Shown: positions 56,493-64,000 of the stretch, piece by piece
Numbering within the stretch: position 1 is the first letter of the stretch
Layout of the letters: the number at the start of each line of letters is the position of its first letter
From: Mesobacillus subterraneus
GTDB taxonomy: Bacteria; Bacillota; Bacilli; Bacillales; Cytobacillaceae
Length of the DNA stretch: 64,000 nucleotides
Direction: 5' to 3'
Assembly: GCF_020524355.2 (NCBI RefSeq)
Contig: NZ_CP129019.1
Coordinates: 930,001 to 994,000 of the forward strand
The notes under the pieces: model-generated
Databases searched by the model: none
Told to the model about the DNA's origin: nothing
What the model saw: only the letters and a program-made list of their open reading frames with translations
Translations under genes and position numbers: made by a program

Positions 56493-58274
56493 ATGACCAA
56501 TACATACTCGGAAGTCTGGGACTTAGACGTATTTTTTGAAGGAGGAAGTGCTTCGCCGGAATTTGCTGCACACCTGAAGGCTGCAGGAGCGGAAATAGAG
56601 CAATTCAAAAAGGAAGTTGAAAGCTGGCAGCCTGCTGACCATGAAAGCGAAGGGTCCAGGCTGGAGGGCCTCGTTGCAATGTTTGATAAAGCGGCAAGGA
56701 AGGTAAGGCAGGCAGGAGCTTTTGTCAGCTGTCTGGATGCTCAAAATACAAACGATAAGAAGGCCGGACAATTAAAAGCAGCTGTTACGGAACTTAGTGC
56801 GTCCTTACAGACAGCACTTACGATATTTGACAAGAAGTTATCCAGTTTTTCGGATTCTGTCTGGAGTGAGCTTGTTCAGCATGGGCTTTTACAGGAGCTG
56901 CGCTTTGTGCTTACAGAACGTCGCGAACGGGCAGCGGAAAGGCTTTCCGGAAAAGAAGAATCGGTCATCAATGCATTGAGTGTGGACGGCTATCATGGCT
57001 GGGGCCAGATGTACGACCTTCTTGTAGGAAACACGAAAATCAACTTTAATGGGGAAAGCCTTTCAGTGGGACAGGCAGCCAATAAGCTTTCCAATCCTGA
57101 TCGGTCCGTCCGGAAAGAAGTGTTTGCTCAATGGGAAAAAGCATGGGGAGAGAATGAGGAAGCCTTCGCGAAGACGCTTAATCATCTTGCAGGCTTTCGC
57201 TTGAATGTCTATAAACTTCGTGGCTGGGAGGATGTATTGAAAGAGCCCCTTGACATTAACCGAATGAAAAAAGAAACGCTTGAAGCCATGTGGGAGGTCA
57301 TTTCCGACAATAAGGAGCCATTTGTTCAGTTCCTGCATCGCAAATCAAAGCTTCTTGGGCTGGAAAAGCTGAGCTGGTACGACTTAGATGCACCGATAGG
57401 CAGTACGGAATCGAAAATGTCCTATCAGGAAGGTGCAGATTTTATCGTCGATAATTTTGAAAGGTTTGGCAAGGAGAATGCTGACTTTGCAAGGATGGCG
57501 TTTGAAAACAATTGGATTGAAGCGGAAGATCGTCCTGGTAAAGCTCCAGGAGGTTTCCACACATTCTTCCCGGAAAGCAGCCAATCTCGGATTTTCATGA
57601 CCTACTCAGGCACTCCTTCCAATGTATCTACACTTGCACATGAGCTTGGACATGGTTTCCATACCTATGCAATGCGCGATTTACACTTGCTTAATCGCAA
57701 TTATGCAATGAATGTTGCTGAAACGTCCTCTACTTTCGCTGAAATGATTGTTTCCGATGCTTCCGTCAAGAACGCGAAAACAAAAGAAGAGAAACTCAGT
57801 CTGTTGGAAGATAAAATTCAGCGGTCGGTAGCGCTTCTGATGAATATTCATTCGAGGTTCCTGTTTGAAACGAAATTCTATGAAGAGCGCAAAGAGGGTG
57901 TTGTCACCACAGAAAGACTGGGTGAATTAATGAAGAAGGCACAGTCAGAAGCATATGGCGGTGCACTGGAAGAGTACCATCCTTTATTCTGGGCTTCAAA
58001 GCTTCACTTCTTCATCACAGGAGTACCTTTCTATAACTTCCCTTATACTTTCGGCTATTTATTCTCTCTTGGGATTTATGCGTTAGCACAGGAAGAAGGC
58101 AAGGGGTATGAAGAGAAATATATTGCCCTATTGAAGGACTCAGCATCTATGACAGTCGAGGACCTCGCCCAAAAGCATCTGAACGTCGACCTAACGCAAA
58201 AGGATTTCTGGGAAAAAGCTGTCCGCATGTGCGTGGAGGATGTCGAGGAATTTATCGCTTTGACCGAGGAGTAA
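56493..58274 (+). CDS. M3-family oligoendopeptidase (PepF-like)
   Basis: 593-residue zinc metallopeptidase. ATG 56493 after AAAAAAGGGGGAT. Zinc site HELGHGFH with His383 and His387, followed by the Glu-containing ETSSTFAEMIV; PGKAPGGFHTFF upstream is typical. No signal peptide; it degrades short peptides in the cytosol. B. subtilis has several relatives and I do not assign one. Confidence 0.92.
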   Translation: MTNTYSEVWDLDVFFEGGSASPEFAAHLKAAGAEIEQFKKEVESWQPADHESEGSRLEGLVAMFDKAARKVRQAGAFVSCLDAQNTNDKKAGQLKAAVTELSASLQTALTIFDKKLSSFSDSVWSELVQHGLLQELRFVLTERRERAAERLSGKEESVINALSVDGYHGWGQMYDLLVGNTKINFNGESLSVGQAANKLSNPDRSVRKEVFAQWEKAWGENEEAFAKTLNHLAGFRLNVYKLRGWEDVLKEPLDINRMKKETLEAMWEVISDNKEPFVQFLHRKSKLLGLEKLSWYDLDAPIGSTESKMSYQEGADFIVDNFERFGKENADFARMAFENNWIEAEDRPGKAPGGFHTFFPESSQSRIFMTYSGTPSNVSTLAHELGHGFHTYAMRDLHLLNRNYAMNVAETSSTFAEMIVSDASVKNAKTKEEKLSLLEDKIQRSVALLMNIHSRFLFETKFYEERKEGVVTTERLGELMKKAQSEAYGGALEEYHPLFWASKLHFFITGVPFYNFPYTFGYLFSLGIYALAQEEGKGYEEKYIALLKDSASMTVEDLAQKHLNVDLTQKDFWEKAVRMCVEDVEEFIALTEE

Positions 58275-58351
58275 TCAGCTTGTCAGAGAGGAAAAACCAG
58301 TTTTCGACTATTTAAGAGAATTAGACAGGTTTATAATCTCTAAAATATACA

Positions 58352-58378
58352 AAAACCCAGCCATGAAGCTGGGTTTTT
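58352..58378. terminator. Bidirectional terminator
   Basis: AAAACCCAGC / GCTGGGTTTT between the convergent peptidase and pssA genes. Confidence 0.85.
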
Positions 58379-58916
58379 ACATTTTTCTCAGCTTGAAGGG
58401 ACTGATCATCAACAGGCTGAGAGCCATCATAATGAATAGGAATGTCTGAGGCGGAAGGTGAGGAATAGCCAAGAAGCTAAGCGTTGCCAGCACGCCTGCT
58501 GCAGTAATCGGCATTCCTGTGAAATACCCTGTATTCTCTGTAATATTGAATCGTGCAAGGCGGAAGGCCCCGCAGCCAATATAGAATACGATGAAGAATG
58601 CTCCAGGAGCGCCAAAATCGGATAAAATTCCCTGATAGATTAATAATGCAGGTGCAACTCCAAATAATATAATATCACTCATGGAATCCAGCTGCTTTCC
58701 AAGTTCTGACTCAATATGAAGTTTTCTGGCTACCATGCCGTCAAATCGGTCAGCAAGGGCAGCAATGAAAATCAAAAGGAGGCTTAAGTTCAGATTTCCG
58801 TGGATGGCAACGATAATCGCGAATCCACCTAAACTAAGATTCGCCAATGTCAGAAGATTGGCTGTCTGGGATTTTACTTTCTTGACTGTTGAGTCCACTA
58901 CATCATGCAGAAACAT
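58377..58916 (-). CDS. pssA: CDP-diacylglycerol-serine O-phosphatidyltransferase
   Basis: 179 residues, polytopic. The CDP-alcohol transferase motif D-G-x2-A-R-x8-G-x3-D-x3-D is seen as DRFDGMVARKLHIESELGKQ plus LDSMSD. Makes phosphatidylserine, the substrate of Psd. GAGGAGTG precedes ATG 58916. It is divergent from psd, unlike the pssA-ybfM-psd operon of B. subtilis. Confidence 0.94.
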   Translation of the reverse strand: MFLHDVVDSTVKKVKSQTANLLTLANLSLGGFAIIVAIHGNLNLSLLLIFIAALADRFDGMVARKLHIESELGKQLDSMSDIILFGVAPALLIYQGILSDFGAPGAFFIVFYIGCGAFRLARFNITENTGYFTGMPITAAGVLATLSFLAIPHLPPQTFLFIMMALSLLMISPFKLRKM

Positions 58917-59296
58917 ATCATTTCACTCCTCATAATCAGAGGCTCTTTTCTCAAACCTTGTTGATATTGAATACAAAATAAGATTTAATAACCTTTTTTC
59001 TTTCAACACTTGACTCTTTCTAATGAGAAAAGAGCATACACACTTAATATCGACCAGCAATACGGCTTTATATAACGTTAAAATCTGCTTTAGATTTTAA
59101 CAACTACCCTTACGAAAATAGCCTAATCAGAAAAGGGAACTAGCACATTGGGTTATTATATAATAATATATAATTCTAAGCTGATTATGCTATTTCGTAA
59201 AGATTTCTTTTAGTAGTTTTTGAAATTTTAGATTAATCATCGCGAAATAAAAATTAAGCTATGCAAACACTTGAATAATAATCGGAGGGAAGAGCA
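58917..59296. other. Divergent pssA/psd intergenic region with perfect inverted repeat
   Basis: 380 bp, AT-rich, no gene. GTTAAAATCT (59077-59086) and AGATTTTAAC (59092-59101), 5-nt gap, form a perfect 10-bp dyad that could be an operator for both phospholipid genes. No T-tract follows, so it is not an obvious terminator. Confidence 0.5.
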
Positions 59297-60085
59297 TTGT
59301 TCCAATCTATATATCGAATGCTTATAGAATTGACAAATGGGAAGTGGACTTCTGCCATTTTGCATAAATTCGCAAAATCAAATAGCAGCAGAAGAATTGT
59401 TCCTTCATTTGCTAAAACGTATAACATCAACCAGGAGGAAATGGAGAAGCCAATCGGGGAGTATGAAAACCTTCATCAATTTTTCATCAGGAACCTAAAA
59501 GATGGCGCAAGGAAAATAGATGAGGATCCTTTGTCAGTGGTTAGTCCAGTAGATTCAGTAATCGAAGAGGTTGGACAAATCGAGGCTGATAAAACAATAC
59601 TGGTAAAGGGAAAGGTTTATTCTATTTCTGAGATGCTTGGAAGTGATGAAGCCATGGTCAGGTACGACCAGGGTACTTATATGATCTTTTACCTGAGTCC
59701 AAGCCATTACCATCAAATCCACAGCCCGGTAACTGGAAAGGTAACCAATCAATGGACTTTGGGAGGAAAGTCATACCCTGTAAATAAAATGGGATTGAAA
59801 TATGGGAACTACCCGTTGTCAAAAAACTACCGGAAGATTACTGAAATCAGGCATAATGCTGGCATGACAGCTGTTATTAAAGTAGGGGCTATGTTTGTTA
59901 ATTCGATTGAAACAACACATGATGGATCGAAGCTGCAGAAAGGTGACCAAATGGCATACTTCACCTTCGGTTCGACTGTGGTATTGCTGTTCGAAAAAGG
60001 TACGATTAACCTGATGCCTGAAATAGCTCCTCCACATCATATTAAGTATGGAGAAAAAATCGGGACGCTTATTGGACAAGGCTGA
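59297..60085 (+). CDS. psd: Phosphatidylserine decarboxylase
   Basis: 262 residues from TTG 59297 after GGAGGGA. VVSPVDSVIEEV and SPSHYHQIHSPVTGKV are family marks. The self-cleavage site that makes the pyruvoyl group is FGST with Ser226 (LGST in most). Converts phosphatidylserine to phosphatidylethanolamine. Confidence 0.94.
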   Translation: MFQSIYRMLIELTNGKWTSAILHKFAKSNSSRRIVPSFAKTYNINQEEMEKPIGEYENLHQFFIRNLKDGARKIDEDPLSVVSPVDSVIEEVGQIEADKTILVKGKVYSISEMLGSDEAMVRYDQGTYMIFYLSPSHYHQIHSPVTGKVTNQWTLGGKSYPVNKMGLKYGNYPLSKNYRKITEIRHNAGMTAVIKVGAMFVNSIETTHDGSKLQKGDQMAYFTFGSTVVLLFEKGTINLMPEIAPPHHIKYGEKIGTLIGQG

Positions 60086-60120
60086 AGACTGAAGGGCACA
60101 GGTTTATGAAGCTCTTGGTG

Positions 60121-60147
60121 CAAAAAAAAAGCCCTTTTAGGGGGCTG
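60121..60147 (-). terminator. sda terminator
   Basis: On the minus strand AGCCCCC / GGGCT then nine T. Confidence 0.75.
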
Positions 60148-60288
60148 TCAGGATGTAGCTTTAATTCGGTTAGATAATGAACGCCGGTGGATTTCCGTTT
60201 CAATCAAACGAATAAACTCATAGCTTAAATTCAACTCTCTTGCTTTAAAATAAGACTCGACCAACAGCTCGTCCGACAGTTTACGCAT
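60148..60288 (-). CDS. sda: Sporulation checkpoint inhibitor Sda
   Basis: 46 residues, exactly the length of B. subtilis Sda: [20 protein letters not shown] then [23 protein letters not shown] 60288 is used because GGGGGTGA lies 9 nt upstream; ATG 60297 would overlap it. Sda binds the histidine kinase KinA and stops entry to sporulation when replication is disturbed. It is adjacent to yqeG, as in B. subtilis, with DnaA boxes upstream. Confidence 0.93.
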   Translation of the reverse strand: MRKLSDELLVESYFKARELNLSYEFIRLIETEIHRRSLSNRIKATS

Positions 60289-60405
60289 TCCAGTCATTCA
60301 CCCCCAAAAGGATCTTCTAAAACAGATGCTAATTGCATATAATTGTAAGTTATTTCGTTCTATCCTTACTCTAGCAGAATGAATCACGGAGAACAACTGT
60401 TCTAA

Positions 60406-60504
60406 TTATCCACAATTGGCAGTGGATAACCTGTGATTAATTTGTTTATAAATGGGAAATTATTAATAAAATCAATGTGTGTTATGTGAATAAGGTTATC
60501 CACA
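60406..60504. promoter_or_regulatory. Cluster of four DnaA boxes upstream of sda
   Basis: TTATCCACA at 60406-60414 and 60496-60504; AGTGGATAA (one mismatch) at 60421-60429 and TGTGAATAA (TTATTCACA) at 60485-60493 on the other strand. In B. subtilis DnaA acts directly at the sda promoter, coupling replication to sporulation. The rest of the 60.3-60.7 kb gap is AT-rich with no ORF. Confidence 0.8.
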
Positions 60505-60707
60505 GGATTGGAAATCGTTGGATTTTGTCGAAAAGTTTTTTGGATTATTTTAAAAAAAGTTGAAGCTAAGCGAATAAATGTTGTTTTTGTCGACCGTTAT
60601 CGTGTATATTTCATTATTTCCTGGCCATTTAAATGTTTGTTTTGAATACGAGGATAAAATTGGGTATGATGTTAACGGTATGATAGGAATTTAATTAATG
60701 AGGTGTA

Positions 60708-61229
60708 ATGAAATTGCTAAAGCATTTTTTGCCGGATCAGCATGTGAAAAGTATATTTGAAATCACCCCCGAAAGCCTAAAGGACAAAGGTGTGAAGGGC
60801 ATCATAACAGATCTTGATAACACACTCGTTGAGTGGGACCGGCTGCTTGCGACGCCAAAGCTGATCGAGTGGTTTGATAATATGAGGAAAAACGAAATAC
60901 TAGTAACCATTGTTTCTAATAATAATGAGAAGAGGGTTAAATCCTTTTCGGATCCCCTTCATATACCTTTTATATTTCAAGCCAGAAAACCGATGAGCCG
61001 TGCCTTCCATAAAGCTGTAAAACAAATGGGGCTCCGGAAGGAAGAGACGGTCGTGATTGGTGACCAGCTGTTGACTGATGTCCTAGGAGGCAACAGGGGC
61101 GGCTTCCATACGATCCTCGTCGTTCCAGTTGCCCAGACGGATGGGTTTGTTACTAGATTCAACAGGAGAGTAGAAAGAAGAATTTTGAATTGGTTCAGGA
61201 AACATGGAAAGATGAATTGGGAGGACTAA
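60708..61229 (+). CDS. yqeG: YqeG family HAD phosphatase
   Basis: 173 residues, ATG 60708 after TGAGGTG. HAD motif I in ITDLDNTLVEWD, motif II VSNN, motif III region ARKPMSRAF and motif IV VIGDQLLTDVLGG. Phosphatase with unproven substrate. First of the yqeG-yqeH-aroE-yqeI-nadD operon. Confidence 0.92.
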   Translation: MKLLKHFLPDQHVKSIFEITPESLKDKGVKGIITDLDNTLVEWDRLLATPKLIEWFDNMRKNEILVTIVSNNNEKRVKSFSDPLHIPFIFQARKPMSRAFHKAVKQMGLRKEETVVIGDQLLTDVLGGNRGGFHTILVVPVAQTDGFVTRFNRRVERRILNWFRKHGKMNWED

Positions 61230-61232
61230 GAT

Positions 61233-62336
61233 TTGAGTGAGCAATTTAACTGTACAGGCTGTGGTGTAAAAATCCAGACGGAAAATCCAGAGGAATTAGG
61301 GTATGCTCCCGCCTCTTCATTAGAAAAAGAAGTTGTGGTATGCCAGAGGTGCTTCCGTTTAAAAAACTATAATGAGATTCAGGATGTCAGCCTGACGGAT
61401 GACGACTTCTTAAAAATTTTAAATGAACTTAGCAACAAGGATGCCCTGATTGTTAAGATTGTTGATATATTTGACTTCAATGGCAGCTGGCTGCCAGGGA
61501 TTCAGCGTTTTGCGGGAAAGAATCCAGTATTATTGATTGGCAATAAAGCGGATCTTGTTCCTAAATCGGTCAAGCAGCGAAAGCTGATCGACTGGATGAA
61601 GAAGGAATCCAGGGATTTGGGACTGAATCCAATTGATGTATCCCTAGTCAGTGCTGCGAAAGGATTAAATATCCGGGAAGCAGCTGCGGCAATTGATGAA
61701 TATCGCAATGGCAAGGACGTTTATATTGTAGGCTGTACAAATGTAGGGAAATCCACTTTTATCAATAGAATTATCAAGGAAGTGACAGGGGAAGGCGATG
61801 TGATCACTACCTCTCACTTTCCTGGAACTACACTTGATATGATAGAAATACCGCTTGAGGACGGTAAAGCGATTGTTGATACACCAGGGATCATCAACCA
61901 TCATCAGATGGCCCACTATGTGGATAAGCGTGATTTGAAATTCATCACCCCTAAAAAAGAAATCAAGCCTAAGGTGTATCAATTAAACGAAGAACAGACG
62001 CTGTTTTTCGGCGGGCTGGCTCGTTTCGATTATATATCAGGTGGAAGAAGGTCTTTTTCATGCTATGTGCCGAATGAAATCAACATTCATCGAACAAAGC
62101 TTGATAATGCGGATGAACTGTATAAGAATCATGCAGGTGAGCTTCTGACACCTCCGCGGCGTGAGCAGATGGATGAATTCCCTGAATTGGTCCGACATGA
62201 GTTCACAATTAAGGAAGCCAAAACCGATGTTGTGTTTTCAGGACTCGGCTGGGTAACGGTCAATGAGGCGGGAGCAAAAATCGCGGCGCATGTTCCTAAA
62301 GGCGTTCATGTTATGCTGAGAAGGTCACTTATTTAG
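61233..62336 (+). CDS. yqeH: Ribosome biogenesis GTPase YqeH
   Basis: 367-residue circularly permuted GTPase needed for 30S subunit assembly. TTG 61233 after GGGAGGA. Zinc finger C7xxC10...C37xxC40, then G4 (GNKADLV), G5 (SAAKG), G1 (GCTNVGKST) and G3 (VDTPG) in the permuted order. It begins 3 bp after yqeG. Confidence 0.96.
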   Translation: MSEQFNCTGCGVKIQTENPEELGYAPASSLEKEVVVCQRCFRLKNYNEIQDVSLTDDDFLKILNELSNKDALIVKIVDIFDFNGSWLPGIQRFAGKNPVLLIGNKADLVPKSVKQRKLIDWMKKESRDLGLNPIDVSLVSAAKGLNIREAAAAIDEYRNGKDVYIVGCTNVGKSTFINRIIKEVTGEGDVITTSHFPGTTLDMIEIPLEDGKAIVDTPGIINHHQMAHYVDKRDLKFITPKKEIKPKVYQLNEEQTLFFGGLARFDYISGGRRSFSCYVPNEINIHRTKLDNADELYKNHAGELLTPPRREQMDEFPELVRHEFTIKEAKTDVVFSGLGWVTVNEAGAKIAAHVPKGVHVMLRRSLI

Positions 62337-62380
62337 AATTCGTTGTTTGGCAGATATAAAGAGAAAGGGTGGGAGGCGGA

Positions 62381-63211
62381 ATGAAAAAATTGTTCGGCGT
62401 TATCGGAGAACCTATCGCACATTCGATGTCTCCTGCCATGCACAATGATTTATTTGATTTTTATGGAATAGATGCAGTTTATTTGCCTTTCCGTGTGAGT
62501 AGAGGGGATCTTGCGGATGCCGTGAAAGGCTTGAAAGCGCTGGGTGTAAGTGGATTTAATGTAACCATTCCGCATAAAACGGATATCATCGCTCACCTGG
62601 ATAAAGTCGATCCGTTGGCAAGGGCAATAGGAGCGGTCAACACAGTCAAAAATGAAAATGGCCTACTGGTAGGCTATAATACTGATGGTCCTGGTTTTGT
62701 TAAAGGGCTTGAATATATGGCTGCTGATCTTGGTTCAAGATCAGCTTTGATTATTGGTGCAGGTGGTGCTTCAAGAGCCATTTACTTTTCGATGGCACAG
62801 GCTGGGATCGAGCGAATTGACTTGTATAATCGCACTCCTGAAAAAGCTGAAGAGCTTGTAAACTCGTGTCCTTTCAAAGTGAAATCAAAGGTTTTAGGCC
62901 GGGAAGAGGCTGTAAAGTTACTTGCAGAATATCAGCTGATCATACAGACAACTTCCATTGGTATGGTGCCAGACACAGAAAGTTTGCCGCTTTCTCCTGA
63001 AAACATAAGCCAAAATACGATAGTTAGTGATATAATTTATAATCCATTGCAAACAAAGTTTTTAAAAGAAGCTTCGAGGATGGGAGCTGCAGTCCAGAAT
63101 GGATTAGGTATGTTTGTGTTCCAGGGAGCGCTTGCTTTTGAGATATGGACAGGGATTTTTCCTGATGTTGATAGAATGGAAATGAATGTTTTAAGAAATT
63201 TAGGAGGCTAA
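62381..63211 (+). CDS. aroE: Shikimate dehydrogenase
   Basis: 276 residues, ATG 62381 after GGGAGGCGG. Shikimate site GEPIAHSMSPAMHND, catalytic Lys in NVTIPHKTDI, NTDGPGFVKGL, NADP site IIGAGGASRAIYFSMAQAG. Reduces 3-dehydroshikimate in aromatic amino acid synthesis. Confidence 0.96.
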   Translation: MKKLFGVIGEPIAHSMSPAMHNDLFDFYGIDAVYLPFRVSRGDLADAVKGLKALGVSGFNVTIPHKTDIIAHLDKVDPLARAIGAVNTVKNENGLLVGYNTDGPGFVKGLEYMAADLGSRSALIIGAGGASRAIYFSMAQAGIERIDLYNRTPEKAEELVNSCPFKVKSKVLGREEAVKLLAEYQLIIQTTSIGMVPDTESLPLSPENISQNTIVSDIIYNPLQTKFLKEASRMGAAVQNGLGMFVFQGALAFEIWTGIFPDVDRMEMNVLRNLGG

Positions 63212-63214
63212 CAT

Positions 63215-63508
63215 ATGTTAACAGGTAAGCAGAAACGTTTTTTAAGATCGAAAGCCCATCATCTTTCTCCGATTTTTCAAGTGGGAAAAGGTGGGGTAAA
63301 TGAAAATATGATCAAGCAAATCGCAGATGTGCTGGAGGCTAGAGAGTTGATTAAGGTCAGCATTCTGCAGAACTGTGATGAAGATAGGGATACTGTGGCT
63401 GACCAGCTGTCTCGCGGTGCAAAAGCAGAGCTAGTTCAGGTTATCGGTAATACGATTGTGTTATATAAAGAGTCCCGTGAAAATAAGCAAATCGTTCTTC
63501 CAAGATAA
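63215..63508 (+). CDS. yqeI: CRM-domain RNA-binding protein YqeI (YhbY family)
   Basis: 97 residues, MLTGKQKRFLRSKAHHLSPI, with the GKGGVNENM loop of the CRM domain. Associates with pre-50S particles in homologues. AGGAGG lies within the aroE end, 3 bp overlap of context. Confidence 0.93.
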   Translation: MLTGKQKRFLRSKAHHLSPIFQVGKGGVNENMIKQIADVLEARELIKVSILQNCDEDRDTVADQLSRGAKAELVQVIGNTIVLYKESRENKQIVLPR

Positions 63509-63526
63509 ATACTGGGAGGTGCCTGT

Positions 63527-64000
63527 TTGAAAAAAGTTGGCATTTTAGGCGGAACCTTCAACCCGCCGCATACCGGACATTTAGTTATTGCGAATGAAGT
63601 GCTTCATGCTTTTGGGCTGGATGAGATTTGGTTCATGCCAAATCAGGTGCCGCCGCACAAAACAGTAGATGAGCCCATCAGCCAATCAGACAGGCTGGCT
63701 ATGCTCGAGCTTGCTATTGCTGATAACGAGCAATTCAGGATTGAGAAAGCAGAGCTCGAGAGAAGCGGTCCATCTTATACGTATGAAACGATGAAAATAT
63801 TAAAAGATATGTATAAAGAAACCGATTTCCACTTTATCATTGGTGGTGATATGGTTGAATATCTGCCGAAATGGCATAAAATAGATGAATTATTGAAAAT
63901 GGTCAAGTTTGTGGGTGTCAGCAGGCCATCATACAGTACTGATTCACCTTATGATATTCTTTATGCAGAGACACCGCAAATGGACATCTCTTCAAGTATG
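63527..64000 (+). CDS. nadD: Nicotinate-nucleotide adenylyltransferase (C-terminus cut by window edge)
   Basis: TTG 63527 after GGGAGGTG opens MKKVGILGGTFNPPHTGHLV, the (H/T)xGH nucleotidyltransferase motif. IIGGDMVEYLPKWH is the substrate loop and DISSSM at the window end begins the ISSSxIR motif. 158 codons are present of about 190. Makes deamido-NAD. Confidence 0.95.
   Translation, partial: MKKVGILGGTFNPPHTGHLVIANEVLHAFGLDEIWFMPNQVPPHKTVDEPISQSDRLAMLELAIADNEQFRIEKAELERSGPSYTYETMKILKDMYKETDFHFIIGGDMVEYLPKWHKIDELLKMVKFVGVSRPSYSTDSPYDILYAETPQMDISSSM

Overview
This is about 64 kb of chromosome from an endospore-forming member of the Bacillaceae. The gene order closely follows the Bacillus subtilis segment spoVB-comN-secDF-recJ-apt-relA-dtd-hisS-aspS-tcdA-rarA-cymR-iscS-mnmA-yrrB-recD2-alaS-yrzL-yrrK-yrzB-mltG-yrrMNO-udk-greA-pbpI-mtnN, and later sda-yqeG-yqeH-aroE-yqeI-nadD. 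Sporulation genes (spoVB, sigK, sda, a yjcZ-type gene), AGGAGG-type ribosome sites, T-box leaders, 6S RNA and TTG/GTG starts agree with this. I cannot name the species.

Layout. 1-5.8 kb: spoVB (cut by the window edge), comN, secDF, a cation-diffusion exporter and a LapA-domain protein. 5.9-11.9 kb: recJ, apt, relA, dtd. 11.9-17.9 kb: an SH3b cell-wall amidase, yrzK, T-box-controlled hisS-aspS and 6S RNA. 18-27 kb: tcdA, rarA, and the sulfur/tRNA-thiolation group cymR-iscS-mnmA, then yrrB and recD2. 27-36 kb: LysM amidase, yrrD, small proteins, AI-2E-type transporter, T-box alaS, yrzL-yrrK-yrzB, mltG. 36-45.5 kb: tRNA wobble uridine modification genes trmR-trhP1-trhP2, then udk, greA, a class B penicillin-binding protein, mtaD and mtnN. 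45.6-51.2 kb is the accessory part: a 52-bp tandem array, yrhC, a cluster of tiny ORFs including two YrzI-like peptides, and an IS21-type element with 5-bp target repeats and a third gene. 51.3-64 kb: an unsplit sigK, a DsrE-TusA-SQR-DUF1641 sulfur operon, truncated haemoglobin, an orphan response regulator, a peptidase, pssA and psd, sda with DnaA boxes, and yqeG to nadD.

Two patterns stand out. First, four intergenic tandem arrays have exact periods (52 bp at three loci, 20 bp at one). Each lies just downstream of an intrinsic terminator, and the 52-bp units carry a GTCCG/CGGAC dyad. Second, at least nine genes are broken by an in-frame stop, a lost start codon or a frameshift. Eight of the lesions can be repaired by restoring one GGCC site, and the remaining four fall in homopolymer runs. 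This looks like systematic base-calling error at a modified GGCC motif rather than gene decay, because the genes hit include the essential alaS, aspS and iscS. Broken genes are annotated at their restored extents.
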